A stretch of DNA of 38,964 bases from Candidatus Heimdallarchaeota archaeon (GTDB lineage: Archaea; Asgardarchaeota; Heimdallarchaeia; Heimdallarchaeales; Kariarchaeaceae): NCBI GenBank assembly GCA_021399405.1, contig JAAFKL010000125.1, positions 1 through 38,964 of the forward strand, read 5' to 3'. Of this stretch, positions 23,270-31,514 are shown piece by piece. The notes under the pieces were generated by a model, which was not told the DNA's origin, did not search any database, and saw only the letters and a list, made by a program, of their open reading frames with translations. Position numbers and translations under genes: made by a program. Numbering within the stretch: position 1 is the first letter of the stretch; each line of letters opens with the position of its first letter.

Positions 23270-26113
23270 TTAATTCACCCACTCAACCAGATTCCTGACA
23301 TCAATAGATCTGTCTACAATCCATTTATCACCTAATCCATTTGGTGTAAATTGTCCATCAGTCAATTTGTAAGTAGATATGGAAAGCCTGTCTGGAATGT
23401 TGGTTGTGACCACACTGGCTGATTCGAATCTATTTTCATCAAAATCATAACATAATTTGATTAGATGCTGATCAATAATATGATCTGGATCTTTACCCAA
23501 GATTCCATTGATGTGAAGGGTTTTATCCTTAATTAACTGTGAAGTCTTAATATTTTTAGACAGTATTCCACCAATAATTACTGTGAACCCATATCTCTCT
23601 CTTATCTGATTAATAAGTTCACGAATGTGAGTATAGAAATATTTTACTCTATCACTCATAATAACTCCATATTTGAACATGGAATGTTGTATCTCCCGAT
23701 ATTCTTCTGTATTATTCTGATATTCTCCCAACTGGTGTTTGTAATTAATAAATTCATCAATTTCGGATTTCATCTGCCTTCTCATTGTATTTCTTGTATT
23801 TGTCAGCCTGATATTCTGAGCATCGGTAAAATCAGCCAGCATTTGTACTATCTCTTGCTTCCGCATTCTCTGGTAAATACCATTTGTGGATTCAATGTCA
23901 ATAGAATTTTTGTATGCTCTTATTTTCTCAGAGGATGCAAGTTCAAGATCAGTAATTTTCAAGTTGTACTGGTCCTGTTTCATTCGAACAAAATCATTGG
24001 GTGCCATCAACAGTACTGAGGATTCCAGTTCATTATACAACAATCTACGCAGATCAGGAAATAAGATTACAGATCCTTCTTCTAATCTAGATTCATTATT
24101 CCCAAGATTGCCTGTTTGGTAGATATCCTGCATAACATCAAACATCTGATCTATGGTATCTATCTCAATATTGAGATCATCAATGAATTTTACATTATTT
24201 TGTTGAATATAATCATTCCATTTGCCAAAAAGGCTGTTTCGCTTCATTATGACCTGATCAGCCCTCTCAAAAAAGGTTTTCTTGTCGAGCATCCATACAA
24301 TAGATGGATTCTGCCCCTCTAAATCAGGCGTTTGTGATAAAATTCCATCTGGACTGATAGCATTAGATCTTATTCTTGATTTATTCTGTGTTCTAATAGA
24401 TAACCAAGAGAGTAATCTTGTAATCGCACCTGGATAACCCAAGTAACAGTAATCAATAAGTTCGTTGTTATTAATATAATATAAATCCTGATCAATTCCA
24501 GGTTTGCTAATATTGTTCCCATCATCTTTTGAGAAGCCAAGATCAGTAGTATTATCTGATCTTCCTTTTTCTGCCAAACCGAATCCCATATCCGGATTAA
24601 GATGGTTTGGTGAATTATTCATCATCGCATATGGGTATTGGTCCCAGTGATAATTATGATTAACCTGGGTTTCCACCATCATTGAATTGGTTTTGTAAGG
24701 ACTTGTTGTTCTGGAAGTTGGATCTAGAAGGTTATTTTCTATTAGGTAATTCAGTAATCCCTGATCATTCTCATTAACAATACTGTCATTGAAATGATTA
24801 TGAGTGAACTTCCGAGTCCGACGTGGTGGGTTTCCTGGTCTGCTTGTAGTAATGACAGTTGAAGTTTCAACCATAATATCATTCGTGATCTCTTGAACAA
24901 TTTCCTTAGTTACCTCTGGAGTAACATCTGGAGTAAGCAAGATTTCCTCAATCTCACTGACATAAAGATCTCGGATCCTACCTGATCGAATATCATTGCC
25001 AATACGCCCATCAGTATTTCTCATCCAAGAAATAACCTGTTTGGTAAGTAAGTCAGAATTTTTTATATCCTCCTCCGATACTCCGTCGTTACAGAGCGCA
25101 ACAGCCATTTGTTGGGTATTCAGATCCTCATCAAATAATTTAGCTGCTAGAATTGCAATAACCATCTCTGGTTTCTTCTTCATGCAGAAAATATTGGAGT
25201 AGTGGTTGTCTATCTCCTCAACAAATTCGTTGAGAATGGCAGGTTTGCACACAAATCCTTGATCAGCTAATTGAAAAATCATTGATTGTGCAGTTCTTTT
25301 GATCTGCTTCCTCTTCAGAGTTCTTCGGTCTAATCTTCTCGAGTTGTTCATGAGAAATGATAATCTCTTGACTGCATCTTGTCTCAAGTTAATGATACCA
25401 GCTGTATCAATATTAAATTCCTGACAGAGCTCTGACACACTTACATTTGCCACCTGTACATCCTCATAGGATTGCATTAGTTCTATGATAACACCAGTAA
25501 GAAATTTCTTGGAATTGGTGGAGTAATAATTCATGGAAGCCTTGGCAAGTTCCTCGATTTTCTCATTAAGCAAGAACTGGGTTACCTTACGAAATTTAAT
25601 CGGCAATGACTTCAGTAATCTCTTGTAATTCTTCATTCTGCTGAGATGTTTAGTCTCTTTGTTCTTGGAAACACTATTTCTCATACTGTAATACATACCA
25701 TAACCACCCAGTTTGATAGCAATATCTTTCTGATGCCTATCCTTATATTCCAAATTTATCGTATTGTGACTGATTACACTTTGTCCTTTGGGATTGGTGT
25801 GATAGGTGGGGCTATCATCAATATCAACAAATTCCGGATCAATCTCAGCTCGATGGTCGCCATATTGAGCAATTGAATTCATTTCGTGTTCACTATATCG
25901 ATTGTAATTGGTATCTTTTTTGAAATCAAGAGGATAACGCTCCATGATTAGTTTAATCAGATTTTCACGTATCTCTTTTCTTTCGAGTTCTTTTTCTTCG
26001 TCTGATTTATTGTGTTTGACATCATCAAACTCACCTGAAAAGAATCTTTTGTACGCTGTTGATGAATTTTCATTAGTTTTTATATCATATTGAGTATCTT
26101 TTGTAAAGATCAT
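23270..26113 (-). CDS. Large (947 aa) protein with a TFB/cyclin-like region
   Basis: This is a soluble protein with no signal peptide. Residues ~155-260 resemble the first cyclin repeat of archaeal TFB. A basic lead-in (RMKNYKRLLKSLP) is followed by helices, then FLTGVIIELMQSYE (204-217) and a helix-turn-helix-like VSVSELCQEFNIDTAGIINL (224-243). Residues ~270-360 look like a second repeat (MVIAILAAKLFDEDLNTQQMAVAL). The stretch before (about 110-130) sits where TFB has its B-linker. No zinc ribbon is seen. A Pro/Thr/Asn-rich linker (~385-530) joins an unrecognised helical C-terminal half. It leads an operon with two membrane proteins. The cyclin-like call is by eye and needs a profile search; the remaining 550 residues are unassigned. 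Confidence 0.72.
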   Translation of the reverse strand: MIFTKDTQYDIKTNENSSTAYKRFFSGEFDDVKHNKSDEEKELERKEIRENLIKLIMERYPLDFKKDTNYNRYSEHEMNSIAQYGDHRAEIDPEFVDIDDSPTYHTNPKGQSVISHNTINLEYKDRHQKDIAIKLGGYGMYYSMRNSVSKNKETKHLSRMKNYKRLLKSLPIKFRKVTQFLLNEKIEELAKASMNYYSTNSKKFLTGVIIELMQSYEDVQVANVSVSELCQEFNIDTAGIINLRQDAVKRLSFLMNNSRRLDRRTLKRKQIKRTAQSMIFQLADQGFVCKPAILNEFVEEIDNHYSNIFCMKKKPEMVIAILAAKLFDEDLNTQQMAVALCNDGVSEEDIKNSDLLTKQVISWMRNTDGRIGNDIRSGRIRDLYVSEIEEILLTPDVTPEVTKEIVQEITNDIMVETSTVITTSRPGNPPRRTRKFTHNHFNDSIVNENDQGLLNYLIENNLLDPTSRTTSPYKTNSMMVETQVNHNYHWDQYPYAMMNNSPNHLNPDMGFGLAEKGRSDNTTDLGFSKDDGNNISKPGIDQDLYYINNNELIDYCYLGYPGAITRLLSWLSIRTQNKSRIRSNAISPDGILSQTPDLEGQNPSIVWMLDKKTFFERADQVIMKRNSLFGKWNDYIQQNNVKFIDDLNIEIDTIDQMFDVMQDIYQTGNLGNNESRLEEGSVILFPDLRRLLYNELESSVLLMAPNDFVRMKQDQYNLKITDLELASSEKIRAYKNSIDIESTNGIYQRMRKQEIVQMLADFTDAQNIRLTNTRNTMRRQMKSEIDEFINYKHQLGEYQNNTEEYREIQHSMFKYGVIMSDRVKYFYTHIRELINQIRERYGFTVIIGGILSKNIKTSQLIKDKTLHINGILGKDPDHIIDQHLIKLCYDFDENRFESASVVTTNIPDRLSISTYKLTDGQFTPNGLGDKWIVDRSIDVRNLVEWVN

Positions 26114-26170
26114 ATCTATATATTTGATTCATCTCGCGATGAAATGATGCTGATCAGTTGTACTTTTGCA

Positions 26171-26191
26171 CTACTCATGAAATACGAGTAG
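26171..26191. promoter_or_regulatory. Inverted repeat upstream of the TFB-like operon
   Basis: CTACTC (26171-26176) and GAGTAG (26186-26191) are 6-bp inverted arms 9 bp apart, about 60-80 bp upstream of the ATG at 26113. The inner bases are not symmetric. It could be an operator or a small hairpin. The rest of 26114-26336 holds no convincing ORF. Confidence 0.3.
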
Positions 26192-26336
26192 TTCACGCGT
26201 ATTGTGGGAGTTAATTTAATCTAACCGAATATTATATCGTTACCTTGCTTCTTAATTAGGCAAAAATTATTCAGAAAGTGGGAATTTGACATAAGCCGGA
26301 TGATTAATTAACTCATAAAATCATTAACAAATGGAT

Positions 26337-26786
26337 TCAGGTTACCCCAGTTGATCCCAATCCAGTTGCACCTCGTGTAGTTGTTGACACGAATGCTGAT
26401 ATTGTTTTTTCACTCTCTATGAAATTAACATCTGGTACCTTGCGTATTGCCATCTGAGCAATTCTATCCCCTGCCACCACTGTATAATCCTTTTTAGAAA
26501 AATTGGCTAGTAACACCATAATCTCACCTCTGTATCCGGAATCAATCGTTCCAGGAGAGTTGGTTATGAAGAGCCCATGTTTGGCAGCAAGCCCTGAGCG
26601 CGGTCTGATCTGCGCTTCCCATCCCATCTGTAATTCTATGGCAATACCTGTTCTGATGGTTTTGTATTCTCCGGGATCTATCTTGAGTGATTTGATAGAT
26701 CTGAGATCTGCACAAACATCCCCATCCGTGGCAAAGGTTGGCATTCGTGCTGTGGGTTCTAGTAGCTTGACTTTTACTTCTACCAT
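26337..26786 (-). CDS. dut: dUTPase (deoxyuridine triphosphatase), trimeric type
   Basis: It hydrolyses dUTP to dUMP and pyrophosphate, keeping uracil out of DNA and supplying dUMP. All five family motifs are visible in order: GDVCADLRS (1), RPRSGLAAKHG (2), GTIDSGYRGEI with the catalytic Asp (3), GDRIAQMAI (4) and the flexible P-loop-like RGATGLGSTG (5). The length (149 aa) is typical. The last motif has Leu where Phe is usual. A TATA-like CCTAAATAAA (26806-26816) is centred 25 bp before the ATG. Since archaeal PolB enzymes of other species stall at uracil, dUTPase and PolB in one region make functional sense. Confidence 0.95.
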   Translation of the reverse strand: MVEVKVKLLEPTARMPTFATDGDVCADLRSIKSLKIDPGEYKTIRTGIAIELQMGWEAQIRPRSGLAAKHGLFITNSPGTIDSGYRGEIMVLLANFSKKDYTVVAGDRIAQMAIRKVPDVNFIESEKTISAFVSTTTRGATGLGSTGVT

Positions 26787-26805
26787 TACTTGTAATAATA
26801 AATGA

Positions 26806-26816
26806 AATTTATTTAG
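26806..26816 (-). promoter_or_regulatory. TATA-like box of the dUTPase gene
   Basis: The minus strand reads CCTAAATAAAT across this site, about 25 bp before the ATG at 26786. Confidence 0.5.
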
Positions 26817-26836
26817 GTGAAAGTTATTTTACGATT

Positions 26837-27805
26837 TTACTGAACATCTACAATGATACCATTTGTTGTAACATCGTCGTACAATACATCTTTTGGTTCT
26901 ATTGTACTTTGGATATATTTTAAGTCTGGATAGTGTTTTTGAAATGAATTGTTATTTTCCTTGAATCTCTTACCCATCTGGTTTGTAAAGAGGAATTGTA
27001 TTCTATCAAAATTTAGTATATAGGAGATTAACTTATTTTTAACCTGCTTCTGATTGTCAACTCCTAAGATTTCTCTTTTGATAATGAAACATTCATTCTC
27101 TGTGAGGGGTGGTTCAGAATATATTTTACTTGAATTATTGATACGAAAGCCTTGTTTCCCCAGTTTGTATAATGCCGATAAATCATAATTTTTGATCAGC
27201 TCCTTCTCATCAGTCCTATTATAATGAGAATTAAGATAATTAATAAAATCATCTTTCTGCAAGGATTCTTCATGTTCAAATGCTCTTAATATAAGCATTG
27301 CACGTCTACGTAACAAAAGACGGAGGAACTTCACATTTTCCAGATGCAAATTTTCCAATGGTACGAACAGGGAGCGTTTTATGTCATCTCTAAAAATCAA
27401 ATCAATGGCCTTTGATCTCAACTTGTAGCAGAACCCATCTTTCCGGTATTTCTTACGATTTATTTGATTTCCAGTAAATGTAATTAATCCATGTACTCCT
27501 CTTTTGTTTATGGAGTAGCTTGGTAATTCACTAATTTTCAGAACATCAATTATACCCAATCGCACAAATGGCATCAATATATTCTCAACCACATTGGTAC
27601 GGTCGATAAAAGTCAATTGTCTGATGGCACCAGTACTCCACCAGGAGTTGAAATGTCTGTCCTCAATCTCACTATTCAGTATTTGTAGGATGTTTATGGT
27701 GTGCCTATCCGCTAACCCCTTAATATCTTTAATATACTCGGGTCTGTCCAACCTGAATATATCTTCATTGCCAATTGAAATAAAAGATTCGGCAGGATCA
27801 ACCAT
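26837..27805 (-). CDS. Protein with an N-terminal winged-helix-like region, unknown
   Basis: A 322-residue soluble protein. Residues ~33-110 suggest a winged helix-turn-helix: helix HTINILQILNSE, a second helix STGAIRQLTF, a recognition-like helix DRTNVVENILMPFVRLGIID, and a wing VLKISELPSYSINKRGVHGL. The rest is basic and helical (LRLLLRRRAMLILRAF) with no family I recognise. It is transcribed away from the longin-like gene; a palindrome at 27883-27897 in the shared promoter region could be its operator. DNA binding is inference from the predicted fold. Confidence 0.62.
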   Translation of the reverse strand: MVDPAESFISIGNEDIFRLDRPEYIKDIKGLADRHTINILQILNSEIEDRHFNSWWSTGAIRQLTFIDRTNVVENILMPFVRLGIIDVLKISELPSYSINKRGVHGLITFTGNQINRKKYRKDGFCYKLRSKAIDLIFRDDIKRSLFVPLENLHLENVKFLRLLLRRRAMLILRAFEHEESLQKDDFINYLNSHYNRTDEKELIKNYDLSALYKLGKQGFRINNSSKIYSEPPLTENECFIIKREILGVDNQKQVKNKLISYILNFDRIQFLFTNQMGKRFKENNNSFQKHYPDLKYIQSTIEPKDVLYDDVTTNGIIVDVQ

Positions 27806-27882
27806 ATATTGTAAATATCGGCAATACTAGTAAATGTATTTTTTGTGTATGGGTTATTAAATGAGGAAATATCTGCAAAAAC

Positions 27883-27897
27883 CTAGCTATAAGCTAG
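27883..27897. promoter_or_regulatory. Perfect palindrome in the divergent promoter region
   Basis: CTAGCT, ATA, AGCTAG: two exact 6-bp arms around 3 bp. It lies about 80 bp from either start codon and about 40 bp upstream of the TATA-like box of the longin-like gene. This is a good candidate operator, possibly for the winged-helix-like protein encoded to its left. Confidence 0.45.
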
Positions 27898-27934
27898 TTG
27901 AAGATAATATTATATTGGTTACTCGGTAATTTTT

Positions 27935-27945
27935 CTTTATATAAT
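27935..27945 (+). promoter_or_regulatory. TATA-like box of the longin-like gene
   Basis: CTTTATATAAT is centred about 26 bp before the GTG start at 27966. Confidence 0.55.
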
Positions 27946-27965
27946 ATTGACCCCATTATCTGTTT

Positions 27966-28418
27966 GTGAGTCAATCAAAGAAGGAAAATACAACCCAAGA
28001 TAATCCTCAAATATATCCAATAGCAGAGGATCAGTCCTCCAAATTTCTTGCCATAAGCAGATTATCAGGTTCCAATCTTTATGCAAAGAAATTCGATGAT
28101 TCGCTGAAATATGATGAACAATTGCTGGGACTGGGAATCAATGCATTACGTATCTTTCTTCTGGATTCATTCAAACGAACCAATATCACTTCTATCAATG
28201 TTGATGAACTCACCGTGAGGATGGCAAACATTGATGATATCATTGTCTACTACATCTACACGGGTCTGGTTCCTGAACAGGAAACAAGGTTTACACATTT
28301 TGTGGAAAGATTGGTAGCAATGGACTGTTGGGGAAGATTTAGTGAATCAGAATACAATATTTACAAGAGAGATACCAAATCCATCTCTCTGGTAGTTGAG
28401 GAGATATTTGGGGGGTGA
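27966..28418 (+). CDS. Longin/roadblock-like domain protein
   Basis: The 150-residue protein has the secondary-structure pattern of Asgard longin/roadblock proteins. A strand KFLAISRLSG turns into a second strand NLYAKKF (residues 26-43), followed by the long helix DEQLLGLGINALRIFLLDSF (50-69), then strands INVDELTVRMA and DDIIVYYIYTG (77-100), and a terminal helix (104-125). Such domains are regulators or partners of small GTPases and membrane-trafficking complexes in eukaryotes, and they are abundant in Asgard archaea. Here it leads a cluster with coiled-coil, TPR-like and RadA-type proteins, so its role may be different. The start is GTG, supported by the TATA-like box 26 bp upstream. The call is by pattern, not by a profile search. 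Confidence 0.6.
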   Translation: MSQSKKENTTQDNPQIYPIAEDQSSKFLAISRLSGSNLYAKKFDDSLKYDEQLLGLGINALRIFLLDSFKRTNITSINVDELTVRMANIDDIIVYYIYTGLVPEQETRFTHFVERLVAMDCWGRFSESEYNIYKRDTKSISLVVEEIFGG

Positions 28419-28427
28419 ATAAGTAAA

Positions 28428-29024
28428 TTGGCTGCTAAAAGTACACCCAGCCTTATAGATCAGATACATTACAATACAAAAGATCCGAAGATAATTTACG
28501 AAAGACTTATGGGGAAGTATACGGATGTCCTAAACAGAACCAAGGACTACCAAAAGAAGGTCCAATGTCTGGAACGCAAAAGAAATGTCTGCAATAAACA
28601 AGTAAAGAGATTATACTCACAATCAAAGACTGCAGTTGGAAAACGAGATGACATAAATGAGCAGGTAAAGCATATCAAAAGTGCCCGTGATCAGGTAAGT
28701 GGGGAAATCGAGCAGAAAAAACAATTGGTAAAAAAACTCAAGAAAGATCCTCAGAGTCAAAGTAGACATAATGATCAATTACAGAGATTGAAAGAGCGTG
28801 GTAGCTCTCTTCACAATCAGGTTAAACTATTAGCCTCCGAGAGTAGTAAGCATCACTCTGTTATGTTAGACTTGGTAAGTGAAGCAGAACGGGAGAAAAT
28901 GAAGGCGAATGATTTACACAAGCAATTTGTTGAATCAAAAGCCCATTTGGTAATATTAAAAAAAGAAAAACAACAACTGAAACGCAAGGTTAACAGAAGT
29001 AGAAAACAAATGAGTAGATCTTGA
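28428..29024 (+). CDS. Coiled-coil protein
   Basis: The 198 residues are almost entirely helical, highly charged and rich in Lys, Gln and Glu, with heptad-like spacing from about residue 35 to 198 (YQKKVQCLERKRNVCNKQVK ... ILKKEKQQLKRKVNRSRKQ). It is strongly basic overall, so nucleic-acid binding or scaffolding is possible. It resembles the long archaeal coiled-coil proteins of unknown role. The start codon is TTG; GGGGGTGA, which overlaps the stop of the longin-like gene 10-15 nt upstream, can act as a Shine-Dalgarno site, so the two genes are likely coupled. Confidence 0.75.
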   Translation: MAAKSTPSLIDQIHYNTKDPKIIYERLMGKYTDVLNRTKDYQKKVQCLERKRNVCNKQVKRLYSQSKTAVGKRDDINEQVKHIKSARDQVSGEIEQKKQLVKKLKKDPQSQSRHNDQLQRLKERGSSLHNQVKLLASESSKHHSVMLDLVSEAEREKMKANDLHKQFVESKAHLVILKKEKQQLKRKVNRSRKQMSRS

Positions 29025-29046
29025 TCTGCAAAGATGATGAATATTA

Positions 29047-29058
29047 CTTATATATATT
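29047..29058 (+). promoter_or_regulatory. TATA-like box that decides the start of the TPR-like gene
   Basis: CTTATATATATT is centred about 25 bp before the ATG at 29078, which makes that ATG a better start than the upstream in-frame TTG at 29021. Confidence 0.55.
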
Positions 29059-29077
29059 TCACAGCAATTATATCTCC

Positions 29078-29920
29078 ATGTCGAATGAAATTACAGATAA
29101 GACCATCCTCGATATGATTGAGGAGGGAAAGAACAATTTTGTCTCCTCGAGATTTGATGATGCAGCAAAATTATTTGGATCTGCCGTTAGAAATCTTGAA
29201 CAAATAGATTACTACATCGATGCCGTATATTTTGGCTATGCAAGAATTGTGGCTTTGAATAAAGCAGATAAATCAGAGCAGGAAATCATGGCTTTGGTGG
29301 ATCTGGGCAAGAAGTGTATGCGACTTGCCTTGAAACAATCGATGGAAAAGCAAAAACAGGTGAAACATCCCCTCGAAAAGAGTGTCTATATGAATCACAG
29401 TCAAAAAATAATGAAAGATATCGGCATGGTGGAAGAGAGGGAGAGTATCGTGTTTTCCCTGGTAAAGTTGTATAAATCTCTGATAACAGAAGAGAACACC
29501 ACCATTGAGGTACAAGAGGAGTTTCAAGAACGAATTATCAAATTTTGCTATGAATATGATCATCCCAGTTTAGTTGAGGAATATGAGGAGATTAAACTGG
29601 CACAATTACTGGTGCAGACCGCGGACACTCTATTAAATTCTGAGAGATTGCATGTTGAAGTGATTGCTGCCAATAAATATATCAGAGCTGCCAGTTTCTA
29701 TTTAGAATATAATCAAGAAAAAGAAATGAAAAAATTGCTGCGTCAGGCATTGAAATGTAGTAAACATGGGCAGTTTGATAAATTCGGTTTTGTTAAGATT
29801 GTCAGACCTGCAAGAGCATTGGATGATGAAGGTAGAGAGATTGATCCCGATCCTGACATGGCTGAGAATATGATTGATGAGTATTTGGATCTCCTATTTC
29901 AGAATTTAGAGATTGAGTGA
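29078..29920 (+). CDS. TPR-like helical-repeat protein coupled to the RadA paralogue
   Basis: I place the start at ATG 29078 (MSNEITDKTILDMIEEGKNN) on the strength of the TATA-like box at 29047-29058, giving 280 residues. The protein is all-helical. Its first pair, ILDMIEEGKNNFVSSRFDDAAKLFGSAVR, and later YIRAASFYLEYNQEKEMKKLLRQALKC are TPR or MIT-like helix hairpins. This suggests a protein-protein adaptor. Its stop overlaps the GTG start of the RadA-like gene (GTGA, 29917-29920), which predicts translational coupling and perhaps a complex with that recombinase paralogue. Confidence 0.65.
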   Translation: MSNEITDKTILDMIEEGKNNFVSSRFDDAAKLFGSAVRNLEQIDYYIDAVYFGYARIVALNKADKSEQEIMALVDLGKKCMRLALKQSMEKQKQVKHPLEKSVYMNHSQKIMKDIGMVEERESIVFSLVKLYKSLITEENTTIEVQEEFQERIIKFCYEYDHPSLVEEYEEIKLAQLLVQTADTLLNSERLHVEVIAANKYIRAASFYLEYNQEKEMKKLLRQALKCSKHGQFDKFGFVKIVRPARALDDEGREIDPDPDMAENMIDEYLDLLFQNLEIE

Positions 29921-31176
29921 TTAGAGTGGCAACAATTCAATCAGATCAGAATCAAGGAAATGCAGTTGATTTATTACCACCTGAGATCAGTCATCTCAAC
30001 AGGGATACATTTCAACACAATGGGAAGAAATATCTGTCCATACCAACAATCACAGAATTTCTAATTGAGGCAGGAATAGGTAATATTCGTATATTTCGTC
30101 AGATAATGAGAGATTTACAAATCCAGGGAATAAGTACTCTGGAGGACATGATCAATCTCAACAAATCACAACTAATGCAATTGGATAGCGTTAATGCTGA
30201 TATCGCTCGTAAGGTTACTCAGCATCTGGTTAGGGTCAAGCATAAAGGATCATTACTGCTTGGAGGTAATGAACTTGAAAAATTAGAAGAGGATTATTAT
30301 TACTTAGAGTTTGAAAAAAACATAGATAGGGTACTTTTCAAGCATACGAATGGTAAACAAGGAATACGATCCAAATCAGTGATTGAATTGTGTGGAGATG
30401 TGGGGGTTGGTAAGACTCAGTGGTGTATGATTGCAACCTGTAGTATGTTACAAGTGGGGAAAAAAGTAGCGTATATCGATTCTGAGAACGGATTTGATTA
30501 CTCAAGGATAAAGCAGATCGCCAAGCAAAACGAATTGTCTCAACGTTCCATAAGAGATAATATTATTTTCACCCAAATAGATAGTTTTGATGATTTAGAT
30601 GTGGTACTGGATCAACTATCTCCAATAGTCCAGGAACAGAATATAGGAATGATTGTGATTGATTCGATTATGCAAATCCTACAGAATACATATCCAGTGG
30701 ATAGCAATTTGGATAATCTTGCGCAACGTCAACTACACTTGAGAAAGACCATGCGAAGATTGCGTTTAATGGCAAGATATCATAATCTAATCATAATTTA
30801 CACAAATCATAATCGAGAGGCCAGATATATAATTCCACAAGATTTCAATGAGGATTTGATTGAGGGAGATGATTTGAAAACTGTGATTAATCTGCTGAAA
30901 AGATTGATGGTAAATCAGATTCCTATGGGTGGGCAAACATTGGCCCATTCATCTGATATGCGTATTTATCTAACAAAGAAAAAAGATAATGAAAATAAAT
31001 TATTACACAAGGCGAGCATGGAAAATTGTTCATTTCTACCCAAAGTCTCAGTTGAGTTCATAATAACATCCTCAGGTTTAGGGACATCGGGAATTTCTGA
31101 AAAGAGGATCAGATCAATAAATCAAGCTGAAGCATCTAAAGATCATATAAGGAAACTGAATGATTTACTAGGATAA
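29917..31176 (+). CDS. Divergent RadA/Rad51-family paralogue
   Basis: A 419-residue RecA-fold ATPase. It has an N-terminal helix-hairpin-helix domain (about residues 40-110, LIEAGIGNIRIFRQIM ... LQIQGISTLEDMINL), Walker A GDVGVGKT (160-167), AYIDSENGF where RadA has DTEG (Glu retained), and Walker B IGMIVIDSIMQIL. Its layout matches the RadA at 31515, so the two probably arose by duplication. The DNA-binding loop L2 after NHNREARYIIP is replaced by an unrelated acidic stretch (DFNEDLIEGDDLKTVINLLK) before GGQTLAHSSDMRIYL. By analogy with RadB or Rad51 paralogues it may be a mediator that loads RadA rather than a strand-exchange enzyme. The GTG start overlaps the upstream stop. Confidence 0.85.
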   Translation: MIRVATIQSDQNQGNAVDLLPPEISHLNRDTFQHNGKKYLSIPTITEFLIEAGIGNIRIFRQIMRDLQIQGISTLEDMINLNKSQLMQLDSVNADIARKVTQHLVRVKHKGSLLLGGNELEKLEEDYYYLEFEKNIDRVLFKHTNGKQGIRSKSVIELCGDVGVGKTQWCMIATCSMLQVGKKVAYIDSENGFDYSRIKQIAKQNELSQRSIRDNIIFTQIDSFDDLDVVLDQLSPIVQEQNIGMIVIDSIMQILQNTYPVDSNLDNLAQRQLHLRKTMRRLRLMARYHNLIIIYTNHNREARYIIPQDFNEDLIEGDDLKTVINLLKRLMVNQIPMGGQTLAHSSDMRIYLTKKKDNENKLLHKASMENCSFLPKVSVEFIITSSGLGTSGISEKRIRSINQAEASKDHIRKLNDLLG

Positions 31177-31199
31177 ACTATTATTGATAGATCTTTTTA

Positions 31200-31210
31200 C
31201 TTATATACAA
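31200..31210 (+). promoter_or_regulatory. TATA-like box of the 81-residue membrane protein gene
   Basis: CTTATATACAA is centred about 26 bp before the ATG at 31231. Confidence 0.5.
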
Positions 31211-31230
31211 TTGCCATCATGTGATCAACT

Positions 31231-31476
31231 ATGGTGACCCTGTTAGAATCAGATGATGGTGATTCAGTCTCAATTATAAGAAAATACTCCATATTAGTAA
31301 TTATCATATCTTTGTTTCTCCTGGATAAATTCTATGTGAGAAGAGATGGGGATTACATTATCATTGGCGATACTGCTCTGGAAGTTGGAGATCTTATTCT
31401 CCTCTTCCTCCTGGCTCTAGCGATAGTAGCACTAATGAGACCTATGGAACAGAAAAAATACCAGAGATTTCCCTGA
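31231..31476 (+). CDS. Small two-helix membrane protein
   Basis: The 81 residues have an acidic N-terminus, one helix at ~18-34 (YSILVIIISLFLLDKFY), a short extracellular-type loop with RRDGDYIIIGDTALEVGD, and a second helix at ~54-69 (LILLFLLALAIVALM) ending in a basic tail. It sits between the two RadA-family genes with its own TATA-like box. No family recognised. Its position parallels the other small membrane proteins beside DNA-processing genes in this window. Confidence 0.6.
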   Translation: MVTLLESDDGDSVSIIRKYSILVIIISLFLLDKFYVRRDGDYIIIGDTALEVGDLILLFLLALAIVALMRPMEQKKYQRFP

Positions 31477-31482
31477 TTCTTA

Positions 31483-31491
31483 CTTAAATAC
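31483..31491 (+). promoter_or_regulatory. TATA-like box that decides the start of radA
   Basis: CTTAAATAC is centred about 28 bp before the ATG at 31515, supporting that start over the TTG at 31494, which would lie only a few bases past the box. Confidence 0.55.
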
Positions 31492-31514
31492 ATTTGATCA
31501 CACTACATAATCCT

